DNA of 43,774 nucleotides from Lachnospiraceae bacterium (GTDB taxonomy: Bacteria > Bacillota > Clostridia > Lachnospirales > Lachnospiraceae): positions 1 through 43,774 of the forward strand of contig JAFWVX010000026.1 of the NCBI GenBank assembly GCA_017523785.1, written 5' to 3'. Below, piece after piece: positions 7,870 to 16,076 of the stretch. A program made the position numbers and the translations under genes. The notes below the pieces were generated by a model, which was not told where the DNA came from, ran no database searches, and was given only the letters and a program-made list of their open reading frames with translations. How positions within the stretch are numbered: position 1 is the stretch's first letter; the number at the start of each line of letters is the position of its first letter.

Positions 7870-9122
7870 TGAAGAAAGTTTTCAAAAAATTTATAGCAGT
7901 ATTTGTATCAATGATTTTGATTTTTGCAACATCATGTTCAAATCAGCAAATAATTAACTATGGTGTAGAAGTTGTAGAGACTGAGGAAAATGATGCCATA
8001 GAGTTTTCTTTTGAGAAAAAGATTGATACAAAGCCAAAATCAACAGTTGTCACAAAAAAAGATAGGGACTTTCAAATTTCCGAGAACATTGAGAGTTTGA
8101 TATTAAAAAGAAAAAAATCACCTAAAAAGATAAAAGGAATATATTTACCTGCATATATAGCTGGAAAAGAAGAGAGATTTAATCCAATTTTTGAAAATAT
8201 CAAGAACTCTTGTATAAATGCCATAGTGGTAGACGTAAAAGATGAGATTGGAAGAATCACTTTCAATATGGATAGTGATTTTGTAAAGAGTAAAAAGACT
8301 ATAGAGGCGCAGATTAAGGATATAGATGCCTTTGTAAAACTGTGTAGAGAAAATGATATTTATCTTATAGCAAGAGTCTCATCATTTTTAGATAACTATA
8401 TTACTAAACTTGATTCGAGCCTTGCAGTCCATAGAAAAGATGGAAAATATTATAGAGATAATACTGGTTACTATTGGCTCAATCCATATAATGAAGAAGT
8501 AAAAAAATATTTGATAGAGATAGGTAAGGGCTGTGCTAAAGCTGGCTTTGATGAAGTTCAATATGACTATTTCAGATTTTCAGCTGACGCAGGTATGAGG
8601 CATGTGGCATTTTCAGATGAGGAAACGAAGGGCAAGACTAAAATTGAAATTATAACTGAACTAGCACAAGACATTTATCAAGAACTTATTCCAGAGAATA
8701 TATTTGTATCTATAGATGTATTTGGAGCGATAATGAATTCGTATAAGGACCAAAACTCTATAGGTCAAGAATATACTACACTATTAAAAAATGTTGACTA
8801 CCTCTGCCCAATGGTTTATCCTTCGCACTATGCAAATAAGACTTTCGGACTTGATGTGCCAGACTTAAAACCTTATGAGGCAGTAAAAGGTGCGCTTGAT
8901 ACTTCTGATAGTACGATAGAAAGGACGAAGGATGACTCAGTGCACTATGGTAAGGTTAGACCATGGCTTCAAGGATTCACTGCAAACTATCTTGTCGAAT
9001 ATAAAACTTATGATGTTGCAGAGTATAAAGAACAGATTAAGGCAGTAGAAGATGCAGGTATAGAGGAGTGGCTTTTCTGGCATCCAGGTGGAGCATATAA
9101 GTGGGATGCATTTGCTGAATAA
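7860..9122 (+). CDS. DUF4015-type putative glycoside hydrolase, lipoprotein
   Basis: A 420-residue exported protein. Its N-terminus has a signal segment ending in a lipobox (IFATSC, then SNQ), so it should be lipid-anchored outside the membrane. A charged linker of about 80 residues leads to a TIM-barrel-like domain of the DUF4015 (putative glycoside hydrolase) type: KGIYLPAYIAG, NAIVVDVKDEIGRI, GFDEVQYDYFRFSADAG, SIDVFGAI, and LCPMVYPSHYANKTFG. The substrate is unknown. Two starts are possible: ATG 7860 (AGG 5 nt upstream) and ATG 7869, which overlaps the rlmB stop and gives the cleaner MKKVFKKF signal start. Its stop overlaps the uvrC start by one base. Confidence 0.87.
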   Translation: MFVMKKVFKKFIAVFVSMILIFATSCSNQQIINYGVEVVETEENDAIEFSFEKKIDTKPKSTVVTKKDRDFQISENIESLILKRKKSPKKIKGIYLPAYIAGKEERFNPIFENIKNSCINAIVVDVKDEIGRITFNMDSDFVKSKKTIEAQIKDIDAFVKLCRENDIYLIARVSSFLDNYITKLDSSLAVHRKDGKYYRDNTGYYWLNPYNEEVKKYLIEIGKGCAKAGFDEVQYDYFRFSADAGMRHVAFSDEETKGKTKIEIITELAQDIYQELIPENIFVSIDVFGAIMNSYKDQNSIGQEYTTLLKNVDYLCPMVYPSHYANKTFGLDVPDLKPYEAVKGALDTSDSTIERTKDDSVHYGKVRPWLQGFTANYLVEYKTYDVAEYKEQIKAVEDAGIEEWLFWHPGGAYKWDAFAE

Positions 9123-10810
9123 TGTCAGACTTTAATATTGAAAATGAATTAAAAAAACTTCCAACTTCTCCAGGTGTATATTTAATGCATAAACATGATG
9201 GAGAAGTTATTTATGTAGGAAAGGCAAAAAATTTAAAGAACAGGGTTAAACAGTATTTTTCTGACTCATATCAAAAGACATCAAAGATAGAGCAAATGGT
9301 TGCCAACATAGACTATTTTGAATATGTGGTCGTAGATAATGAGTTAGAGAGCTTGATACTTGAGTCAAACTTTATAAAAGAGTATAGACCAAGATACAAT
9401 ACCTTACTTAAGGACGACAAGAATTATCCATATATCAAGTTGACTACCGATGAGGCATTTCCAAGAGTATTTAAGGTTCATAGAAAGTCAAAAGACAAGG
9501 CGACTTATTTTGGACCATATATGTCAGGTGGCATTGTGAAAGAGGCACTTGACTACATAAAGGACAATTATAAACTTAGACTCTGCAAACTTGATTTGAC
9601 TAATCCAAAAAAGAATAAGCACAAGACTTGCCTCTACTATCATTTGGAAATGTGTAATGCACCTTGCATAAACAGAAACGAAGACGCATACATGAAAGAG
9701 GTAAATGAGGTCAAGGACTTCTTAAGTGGTAACACAAAGGGCATAATCAAAGACTTGGAAAACAAGATGAAGGAGTGCTCTGACAATGATAGATTTGAAG
9801 AGGCTGCAGTATATAGAGATAAAATCATAACTATAAATGAAATTACTGAGAAGCAAAAGATAGACAGCAAGGAAGAATTTGATAAAGATATAGTTGGTAT
9901 GTATCGTGAAAAAGACATGGCTATGATACAGATATTTGAAGTGAGAGATGGAAATATCATAGACAGAAATACCAACATATTAAACATAGATGAGAAGGAT
10001 ACAGATGAAGAAGTCATCTCAAGTTTTATAAAACAGTATTATAATGAGACATTTTTCCTTCCTAAAGAAATTTGGATACCTGTAGAGATAGAGGAGAAAG
10101 AATTATTTGATGAGTGGCTCTCAAGAGATAAAAAGAAGTGCAAGATTGTAACTCCAAAGAGAGGTTCGAAAGATAAACTTGTAAAACTTGCATCACTTAA
10201 TGCAAAAATACAATATGACCAAAAGGTAGCAAAATATGTCCGCGAAGAAAAAGAACTAGCTGTAGCCTATGATGATTTAAAGAAGATCACAGGAGTAGAT
10301 GATATAAAGAGACTTGAGTCTTATGACATTTCGAATACTTCAGGTGTTTTAAATGTAGCATCTATGGTTGTCTGGGAAGGAAAAGGATTTAAGAAAAACG
10401 ACTATAGAAAGTTTAAAATAAAAACTGTATCAGGGCCTGACGACTATGCATCAATGGAAGAAGTAATCACAAGAAGGATTGAGAGATTTACAAGAGACGA
10501 TGCTAAATTCAATAAGTTGCCATCAATATTCTTAATAGATGGAGGACTCGGGCAGGTAAATGTTGTAGAGGAAACATTAAAGAATTATCAAATAGATATA
10601 CCAGTTGTGGGAATGGTTAAAGATGATAACCATAGGACGAGAGGGTTGGTATATAACGGTGTAGAGGTAGATTTGCACGAATATAAAGAATTATTTAAAC
10701 TTATAACAAAGATACAGGATGAGACTCATAGATTTGCCATAGAGTATCATAGGTCACTGAGAAGTAAGGAAATGTTATCATGCGAAAAAGAGAAGAAACC
10801 AAAAAAGTAA
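9122..10810 (+). CDS. uvrC: Excinuclease ABC subunit C, lacking C-terminal HhH domain
   Basis: Nucleotide-excision-repair nuclease that makes both incisions in the UvrABC pathway. Domains seen: GIY-YIG nuclease (PGVYLMHKHDGEVIYVGKAK, residues about 17-36), a Cys-rich middle (RLCKLDL to CLYYHLEMCNAPC), a UVR coiled-coil (about 204-231), and the RNase-H-like 5' nuclease with YDISNTSG, DGGLGQVN and ETHRFAIEYHR. The protein stops at residue 562, shortly after HRFAIEYHRSLRSK. The (HhH)2 DNA-binding domain that normally follows is absent, and the last 31 nt overlap ispG. The 5' incision domain is intact, so partial function is likely (inference). Confidence 0.95.
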   Translation: MSDFNIENELKKLPTSPGVYLMHKHDGEVIYVGKAKNLKNRVKQYFSDSYQKTSKIEQMVANIDYFEYVVVDNELESLILESNFIKEYRPRYNTLLKDDKNYPYIKLTTDEAFPRVFKVHRKSKDKATYFGPYMSGGIVKEALDYIKDNYKLRLCKLDLTNPKKNKHKTCLYYHLEMCNAPCINRNEDAYMKEVNEVKDFLSGNTKGIIKDLENKMKECSDNDRFEEAAVYRDKIITINEITEKQKIDSKEEFDKDIVGMYREKDMAMIQIFEVRDGNIIDRNTNILNIDEKDTDEEVISSFIKQYYNETFFLPKEIWIPVEIEEKELFDEWLSRDKKKCKIVTPKRGSKDKLVKLASLNAKIQYDQKVAKYVREEKELAVAYDDLKKITGVDDIKRLESYDISNTSGVLNVASMVVWEGKGFKKNDYRKFKIKTVSGPDDYASMEEVITRRIERFTRDDAKFNKLPSIFLIDGGLGQVNVVEETLKNYQIDIPVVGMVKDDNHRTRGLVYNGVEVDLHEYKELFKLITKIQDETHRFAIEYHRSLRSKEMLSCEKEKKPKK

Positions 10811-11871
10811 AAGTTGGAAAAATAAGTATTGGGCATAGTAAGAATGTAGTTATACAGTCAATGTGCAATACTAAAACTTTTGATGTGAAAAGTACTATCA
10901 ACCAGATTCGCTCACTTGAAAGTGCAGGCTGTGAGATAGTTAGGGTAAGTGTACCTGATGAGAATAGTGCCATTGCAATAGAAAGTATAAAAAAGAAAAT
11001 TGGAATACCACTAGTTGCTGACATTCATTTTGATTGTAGATTGGCAATCATGGCGGCAGAACGTGGCATAGATAAGATAAGAATCAATCCAGGGAATATT
11101 GGTGATATAGAAAATGTAAAAAAGGTTGTCGATATCTGTAAAAAGAAAAAAATTCCTATAAGAATCGGAGTCAACAGTGGCTCTCTAAGTAAAAAGATAT
11201 TAGCAAAGTATGATGGAAAAGTTACTGCAAAGGGTCTATTTGAGTCAGCAAAAGAAAATATTAAACTTCTCGAAAAGTATAATTTCTATAATACTATCGT
11301 ATCTATAAAATCATCTAATGTTTTAATGGCTATAGATGCATACAAACTTTTTGCAAATAAATATGACTATCCACTTCATATAGGAATTACCGAAGCTGGT
11401 ACAATCAAATCTGGAAATATTAAATCAAGTGTTGGACTTGGTATATTACTCTATGAAGGAATCGGCGACACTATGAGAGTAAGTTTAACAGGTGACCCCG
11501 TTGAAGAGATTTATTCTGCAAAAAAAATCCTAGAAGCCTTGGGGCTTAGAAATGGCGGTATAGAAATAGTTTCTTGTCCAACTTGCGCGAGGACAAATAT
11601 AAATATAATTGAAATTGCTGACAAGGTTGAAAATGAACTTAATAGTTACAAGTATGAAGTTCTAATGAAAAAATCTAAAAAGAAAAAATATAAAGTTGCT
11701 GTTATGGGCTGTGTAGTTAATGGTCCAGGTGAAGCGAAAGAAGCGGACATTGGTATAGCAGGTGGTATAAACGAAGCAGTGCTATTTAAGAAGGGAAAGA
11801 TTGTAAAGAAGATTGATGAGAAAGATATAATCAAAATTTTGATAGGTGAAATTGAAAAGGATTTGAAGTGA
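10780..11871 (+). CDS. ispG: 4-hydroxy-3-methylbut-2-en-1-yl diphosphate synthase
   Basis: MEP-pathway iron-sulfur enzyme that turns methylerythritol cyclodiphosphate into HMBPP. The TIM-barrel part has VIQSMCNTKTFDV, LVADIHFDCRLAI and KIRINPGNIGD. The C-terminal part carries the 4Fe-4S ligands: SCPTCART and GCVVNGPGEAKEADIGIAGG. The 363-residue length is normal for the short bacterial form. The start lies inside the end of uvrC (31-nt overlap), with AAGGAA about 11 nt upstream. Its stop overlaps the miaA GTG start by 4 nt, so uvrC, ispG and miaA form one translation-coupled unit. Confidence 0.96.
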   Translation: MRKREETKKVKVGKISIGHSKNVVIQSMCNTKTFDVKSTINQIRSLESAGCEIVRVSVPDENSAIAIESIKKKIGIPLVADIHFDCRLAIMAAERGIDKIRINPGNIGDIENVKKVVDICKKKKIPIRIGVNSGSLSKKILAKYDGKVTAKGLFESAKENIKLLEKYNFYNTIVSIKSSNVLMAIDAYKLFANKYDYPLHIGITEAGTIKSGNIKSSVGLGILLYEGIGDTMRVSLTGDPVEEIYSAKKILEALGLRNGGIEIVSCPTCARTNINIIEIADKVENELNSYKYEVLMKKSKKKKYKVAVMGCVVNGPGEAKEADIGIAGGINEAVLFKKGKIVKKIDEKDIIKILIGEIEKDLK

Positions 11872-12788
11872 AAAAGAAGCTTGTAGTTATAGCAGGGCCT
11901 ACTGCGGTTGGTAAAACTAAATATGCTATTGATTATGCAAAGGCACATAATGGTGAGATTGTTTCACTTGATTCAATTCAGGTATATAAGCATTTGAATA
12001 TTGGATCTGCAAAGCCATCAAAAGAAGAACTAGATGAAGTTCAGCATTATATGATTGATGAAGTTGAACCAAATATAAATTTGAATGTTAAAGAGTTCAA
12101 AGATCTTGCAAATAAATATATAAATATTATTTATGAAAAAGGTAAGTTGCCAATATTAGTTGGCGGCACTGGATTCTATATTAAAGCTGTATTGTATGAT
12201 ACAGATTTTTTATTTGAGGATGATTTAGAAGTAGAGCAACTTAGGGCAGAACTTTATGAGAGACTAAAAAAAGAGGGTATAGATAGTTTATATTCTGAAC
12301 TTAAAAAAGTTGATCCAGATTCTATTGAGAAGATACCTAAGGAAAATGAGAGAAGGGTTATAAGAGCTCTTGAGTTTTATAAACTTCATAATATGCCTAT
12401 ATCAAAACATAATAGAGAAGAGAATGAGAAAGAGAGTAAATACGACTATGATTTCTATGTTTTGAATATGGATAGAGAAGTTTTATACGATAGAATTAAT
12501 AAAAGAGTAGACATGATGATAGAAAACGGGCTTTTAAAAGAGGTTAAAAGCCTTATAGATATGGGATTAGATGACAGTTATAACTCTATGAAGAGTATAG
12601 GTTATAAAGAACTTTATAATTTTTGTAAGTGCAGAAAAAAAATTGAGAGCATCAATGACTTAGATAAAGAATCAAAAGAAGAATTAAAAATGTTAATCGA
12701 TTTGATAAAGCAACACAGTCGTAATTATGCGAAGAGACAATTGACATGGTTTAGGTCTCAAAAAAATATTTTTTGGGTAAAAAAGTAA
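11868..12788 (+). CDS. miaA: tRNA dimethylallyltransferase
   Basis: Adds a dimethylallyl group to A37 of tRNAs that read UNN codons, using the product of the MEP pathway whose ispG gene lies directly upstream. It has the P-loop AGPTAVGKT at the N-terminus, SLDSIQVYKHLNIGSAKPS, ILVGGTGFYIKAVLYD, RRVIRALEF, and the C-terminal SIGYKEL and KQHSRNYAKRQLTWFR. The length is 306 residues. The start is GTG, overlapping the ispG stop in a GTGA arrangement. An A/T-only hairpin follows the stop. Confidence 0.96.
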   Translation: MKKKLVVIAGPTAVGKTKYAIDYAKAHNGEIVSLDSIQVYKHLNIGSAKPSKEELDEVQHYMIDEVEPNINLNVKEFKDLANKYINIIYEKGKLPILVGGTGFYIKAVLYDTDFLFEDDLEVEQLRAELYERLKKEGIDSLYSELKKVDPDSIEKIPKENERRVIRALEFYKLHNMPISKHNREENEKESKYDYDFYVLNMDREVLYDRINKRVDMMIENGLLKEVKSLIDMGLDDSYNSMKSIGYKELYNFCKCRKKIESINDLDKESKEELKMLIDLIKQHSRNYAKRQLTWFRSQKNIFWVKK

Positions 12789-12789
12789 G

Positions 12790-12810
12790 AAAAAAAAAAT
12801 AATTTTTTTT
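12790..12810 (+). terminator. Possible A/T-only terminator after miaA
   Basis: A run of ten A (12790-12799) is followed by TAA and eight T (12803-12810), which could pair as an A8/T8 stem. There is no G+C in the stem, so strength is doubtful. Its place, between the miaA stop and the next promoter, suits a terminator. Confidence 0.35.
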
Positions 12811-12821
12811 GCTCATTTTTA

Positions 12822-12849
12822 TTGACAAATATTAAATTTTTGCTATAAT
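12822..12849 (+). promoter_or_regulatory. Sigma-A-type promoter for the histone-like gene
   Basis: TTGACA at 12822-12827 and TATAAT at 12844-12849 are both exact consensus, with a 16-bp spacer. Transcription should start near 12856, giving a leader of about 23 nt that contains an AGGAGG ribosome site. This is the strongest promoter I see in the window, which implies high expression of the gene below. Confidence 0.88.
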
Positions 12850-12878
12850 CATTATATAAGATTTCGTAGGAGGAAAAT

Positions 12879-13217
12879 ATGGATAGTGGATATAACATGA
12901 CAGAGTTACAAAAAGCATTTGAAATGATATTTGCAGGTATTTCTGCAGAAGGTAAGGAGAAAACTCCTGCGACTAAGTCATCAACTAAGAAACCCGCAGC
13001 GAAAGCTGCTAAGAAATCTGTAGCAAAGAAAAAAGCTACAACCAATAAAAAAGAAAAGAAGGTAAAGAAAATGGTAGTTAAGAAAACAGCAAAGAAAGCT
13101 ACAAAGAAGAAAGTAGCTAAGAAGCCAGCTAAGAAAGCAGCTAAGAAGACAACTAAGAAGACAACTAAGAAAGCAGCTAAGAAGCCAGCTAAGAAAAAAA
13201 CAGCAAAGAAGAAATAA
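12879..13217 (+). CDS. Lys/Ala-rich histone H1-like protein
   Basis: A 112-residue very basic protein. The first about 25 residues (MDSGYNMTELQKAFEMIFAG) look like a short folded helix. The rest is low-complexity KKxAKK, KKTTKK and KKPAKK repeats, like the C-terminal tail of eukaryotic histone H1 and of bacterial H1-like proteins such as chlamydial Hc1 and Bordetella BpH1. It would bind DNA or RNA without sequence specificity and compact the nucleoid (inferred from composition). It stands alone between a consensus promoter with AGGAGG and a strong UUCG-loop terminator. Its N-terminal part is unlike the H1-like proteins I know, so an RNA- or ribosome-linked role remains possible. Confidence 0.85.
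   Translation: MDSGYNMTELQKAFEMIFAGISAEGKEKTPATKSSTKKPAAKAAKKSVAKKKATTNKKEKKVKKMVVKKTAKKATKKKVAKKPAKKAAKKTTKKTTKKAAKKPAKKKTAKKK
13081..13214 (+). repeat. Imperfect AAG/GCT codon repeats inside the histone-like gene
   Basis: The second half of the gene is built from imperfect units such as GCTAAGAAG, CCAGCTAAGAAA and ACAACTAAG, coding for AKK, PAKK and TTKK. Such a tract can gain or lose units by slippage, so tail length probably varies between strains. Confidence 0.7.
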
Positions 13218-13232
13218 TTGCTGTAAAAAAAT

Positions 13233-13258
13233 AAGCAAGACTTCGGTCTTGCTTTTTT
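13233..13258 (+). terminator. Intrinsic terminator with UUCG tetraloop
   Basis: A 9-bp stem (AAGCAAGAC at 13233-13241 with GTCTTGCTT at 13246-13254) is closed by a C(TTCG)G tetraloop and followed by a T run. This is a strong intrinsic terminator for the histone-like gene. Confidence 0.93.
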
Positions 13259-13277
13259 GTTGCTATTTTGCTATTTT
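13249..13277 (+). promoter_or_regulatory. Possible promoter for rsmF overlapping the terminator
   Basis: TTGCTT (13249-13254) lies in the 3' arm of the upstream terminator, and TATTTT (13272-13277) follows after a 17-bp spacer. The expected start site, about 7 nt further, falls on the ATG at 13284. Both boxes are imperfect, so this is tentative. It would explain why rsmF has no ribosome site. Confidence 0.4.
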
Positions 13278-13283
13278 ATTTAT

Positions 13284-14498
13284 ATGAAATTTGAACTAAA
13301 AAAAGAATTTTTAGAAAGAATGAAAAAAGACTTATCTAATTCTGATTATGATTTATATTTAAAATCACTGGAACAAGAGGAGAGTCATGGTCTTGTAGTT
13401 AATTTGCATAAATTAAAAAAATCAAGTGTTGATTTAGACTATATAATTGACAGATTTAATGGTAAGCTAATTTTTAAAAATGACAATTATGCATATATAG
13501 TATATGACAAAAATGCACTATCTAGTAATAGTATATATCCAGGCAAGGAACCACTATATCATGCAGGCCTATACTATATACAAGAGCCTAGTGCCTCTAA
13601 GACCCTATATGATGTAGATATAAAAAGTGACGATATTGTGTTAGATTTATGTGCAAGTCCAGGTGGTAAAACTGCAGCGACTCTTTTTTCGCTAAATGAA
13701 AAAAGCAATGGATTTTTAGTTTCAAATGAAATTGATTTTGGACGAGCAAAAATTCTTTCTTCAAACATAGAGAGATTGGGTTTTAGAAATGTTGCAATCA
13801 CTTGCTGTGAATCAGAAAAACTTGCAAGTAATTTTTCTAATTATTTTGACAAGGTGATTGTAGATGCACCATGTAGTGGTGAAGGAATGTTTAGAAAGAG
13901 TGAGGAAGCGAGACTGCAGTGGAATGAAAACTTAGTTTCATCTCTAGCAAAATTGCAAAAGAAACTTGTAGATGATGCATATCAGATGTTAAGAGTTGGA
14001 GGTATATTAGTATATAGCACCTGCACTTTCTCTAAAGAGGAAGATGAAGAAGTTGTAGATTATTTGATAAATAAATATAGTGAACTTAAACTGCTAAAGA
14101 TGGAAAAAAACTATCCATTTAACTCTATAGGCGAAGGACAATTTTTTGCCATAATGAGTAAAGGAGATGCGACCGACAAAAGTGGGAATAGCAAATTTGA
14201 TATACGATATTTGAATGGACTTAATGTCCTGAGGGTGGGGATAGAGGAGTTTACATACGAGAATAAACTGAAAGTTCCAACTCATGCCTCTACCCATATA
14301 GATGAGATAGACTTTGATAATATAGTAGAACTAAGCGATGAGGATGCAAATCGATATTTAAAAGGTGAGGTCCTTCGACTAGAACTGCCCTTCAAAGGTT
14401 ATTGTAAAGTGTGCTATAAGAATTTGGGACTGGGGCTTGCTAAATATAGCAATGGGATGTTAAAGAATCATTACCCGAAAGGACTTAGAAACAATTAA
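13284..14498 (+). CDS. rsmF: RsmF-type rRNA cytosine-C5 methyltransferase
   Basis: An S-adenosylmethionine-dependent RNA m5C methyltransferase of the NOL1/NOP2/Sun group, 404 residues. The SAM-binding motif is VLDLCASPGGKTAAT. The two catalytic cysteines are in VDAPCSGEGMFRKS and VYSTCTFSKEEDEEVV. The C-terminal extension, with ELPFKGYCKV and GLGLAKYSNGMLKNHYPKGL, matches the RsmF/YebU subgroup rather than RsmB. The start is ATG 13284 (MKFELKKEF). An upstream frame extension runs through the terminator and is unlikely. There is no ribosome site, so the message may be leaderless. The rRNA target position is inferred from family only. Confidence 0.9.
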   Translation: MKFELKKEFLERMKKDLSNSDYDLYLKSLEQEESHGLVVNLHKLKKSSVDLDYIIDRFNGKLIFKNDNYAYIVYDKNALSSNSIYPGKEPLYHAGLYYIQEPSASKTLYDVDIKSDDIVLDLCASPGGKTAATLFSLNEKSNGFLVSNEIDFGRAKILSSNIERLGFRNVAITCCESEKLASNFSNYFDKVIVDAPCSGEGMFRKSEEARLQWNENLVSSLAKLQKKLVDDAYQMLRVGGILVYSTCTFSKEEDEEVVDYLINKYSELKLLKMEKNYPFNSIGEGQFFAIMSKGDATDKSGNSKFDIRYLNGLNVLRVGIEEFTYENKLKVPTHASTHIDEIDFDNIVELSDEDANRYLKGEVLRLELPFKGYCKVCYKNLGLGLAKYSNGMLKNHYPKGLRNN

Positions 14499-14532
14499 AA
14501 ACACTATCATAGTGACTATGGTAGTGTTTTTT
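14497..14532. terminator. Bidirectional intrinsic terminator
   Basis: A 16-bp stem (14497-14512 with 14516-14531, one G.T pair) closes a 3-nt loop. It has T-rich ends on both strands, because the arms begin with five A and end in five T. It ends rsmF on the plus strand. On the minus strand it ends the envelope operon directly after tRNA-Arg. Confidence 0.9.
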
Positions 14533-14606
14533 CGTCCTTGGGCGGAATCGAACCGCCGGCGTTACGCTTAGGAGGCGTACCCTCTATCCTACTGAGGTAC
14601 AAGGAC
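14533..14606 (-). tRNA. tRNA-Arg (CCT)
   Basis: Read on the minus strand, acceptor arms GTCCTTG and CAAGGAC pair, with discriminator G. The anticodon stem TACGC/GCGTA encloses CTCCTAA, so the anticodon is CCT (reads AGG). The T arm is GGCGG-TTCGATT-CCGCC. No CCA is encoded. It begins 6 nt after the stop of the carboxypeptidase gene and is followed immediately by a terminator, so it is the last gene of the minus-strand operon. Confidence 0.97.
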
Positions 14607-14612
14607 AGATGT

Positions 14613-16076
14613 CTATCTAAGTCTTCTCTTAAATCTAAATTTTAGTTTATTAAATGGCACATTTGCATTGCTGAATACAAACACATATAGAAAGAATACT
14701 ATTCCGATTACTGCTAGTAGCAAAACGATTACCAATACTGCAGTTATGAGTGTGTTTGATATAACTAGCTGGCCATTGCTATTTCTATATATAAGTGCAT
14801 TTGTTATAGTTGAATTATTGTCATTATTATTTGTGTTACTGCTATCTTCTTCATTTGACAAAGGGCTACTTAGATTCAAATGGCTGGTATATATGGATTC
14901 TATATTTTCTATGTTTCTACCCTCTAGAGTGCACTTGCCTATGAAATTGTCCTCAAAATAGTAACTGATTGAACCGATTGCATATTTGTTGTAAATATCA
15001 TCCACTTGGAAAGAGATTTTTGAAGTAATCTTATTTATATCTGAGCTGATAGGTAGAGTGACATGGTAGTTTTCATCGCAGGTGATATTTAGTGAATCTA
15101 TAATGTTTACATCGTCTATTGTTATAGTACTAATGGAATCAGTGAATCTTGGGTCGATATCCTTTATACTTAGTGATTTATAATTGTTAAAGTGAAAATC
15201 AAAAAGTGATTTTGTCTCTTGATATCTTATTTTATCTTTTGAGCAGCCAAGCACCACACAGATAAGTGTCATACCATTCTTTTTTGCTGCAGCTGCTAAG
15301 TTGTAACCTGCATTGGTAGTGTGACCAGTTTTGCCAGCGAGTATGCCATTGTAGTAGTAGCCGCTTCCAGGAACTAGTATACTTGTTGTGTTTAAAACTT
15401 GGTTATTTGAATTATCAGGATTCTTGTAACGTCTGATAGGTGCATGCCTATATGAGACAGAGGAAGAAATTTGAGCAAATATAGGATAACTCAGAGCGCA
15501 TTGAAGTATTGTTGCCATATCAGATGCGGTAGTGTATTGGTTATCATCGTGAAGACCTGAGGGATTTACAAAATGTGTGTTTGTGAGTCCAAGATTTTTT
15601 GCCTTCTCGTTCATGAGTAAAGCAAAATCATTTATAGAACCTGCGACATATTCAGCGAGTGCATTTGCTGCATCATTTGCAGATGGCAGAAGCAGAGAGT
15701 AGAGACAGTCTTTAACTGACAACTGGTCGCCTGCACTTGCACCTATGGTCACAGAGTTTTTATCTATGTCTCTTGTCACAGAGTTATATGAAAATGTTAC
15801 AAGACTATCGTAGTTGCCATTTACATAATCAAGCACGACTAGGGCTGTCATAATCTTAGCTAGTGAGGCAGGATATAGTTTTTGATCTGGATTTAATGAG
15901 TATAAGACCTTAGAAGAGTTTGCATCCATTATAAAGGCTGCCTTTGCATTTACTGCCTCGCTGTAATATGGCCATTTTGAAATGTTGCTTGGAGTTGCTG
16001 CTCCAAAAATTGGAAGAGCATAGCTTATAGCAAGAAAGATTGATAAAATTTTTATAAATAATCTATTACTCTTCAT
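14613..16076 (-). CDS. D-alanyl-D-alanine carboxypeptidase (PBP5/DacF type)
   Basis: A low-molecular-weight penicillin-binding protein that trims the terminal D-Ala of peptidoglycan stem peptides outside the membrane. A signal peptide (about 1-26, ending FGA) leads to the serine-peptidase domain: Ser71-x-x-Lys74 in YPASLAKIMTA, SAN at 132-134, and KTG at 249-251. The C-terminal about 50 residues hold an Asn/Ser-rich linker (SNTNNNDNNS) and a transmembrane helix followed by a basic tail, so it is anchored by a real helix rather than the usual amphipathic one. It overlaps the end of the histidine kinase gene by 11 nt and precedes tRNA-Arg by 6 nt. Confidence 0.95.
   Translation of the reverse strand: MKSNRLFIKILSIFLAISYALPIFGAATPSNISKWPYYSEAVNAKAAFIMDANSSKVLYSLNPDQKLYPASLAKIMTALVVLDYVNGNYDSLVTFSYNSVTRDIDKNSVTIGASAGDQLSVKDCLYSLLLPSANDAANALAEYVAGSINDFALLMNEKAKNLGLTNTHFVNPSGLHDDNQYTTASDMATILQCALSYPIFAQISSSVSYRHAPIRRYKNPDNSNNQVLNTTSILVPGSGYYYNGILAGKTGHTTNAGYNLAAAAKKNGMTLICVVLGCSKDKIRYQETKSLFDFHFNNYKSLSIKDIDPRFTDSISTITIDDVNIIDSLNITCDENYHVTLPISSDINKITSKISFQVDDIYNKYAIGSISYYFEDNFIGKCTLEGRNIENIESIYTSHLNLSSPLSNEEDSSNTNNNDNNSTITNALIYRNSNGQLVISNTLITAVLVIVLLLAVIGIVFFLYVFVFSNANVPFNKLKFRFKRRLR

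Noticed and set aside
12981..13238. Open frame on the minus strand rich in Leu, Cys and Phe
   Set aside because: It is the reverse complement of the lysine-rich repeat region of the histone-like gene and has no plausible start context or family.
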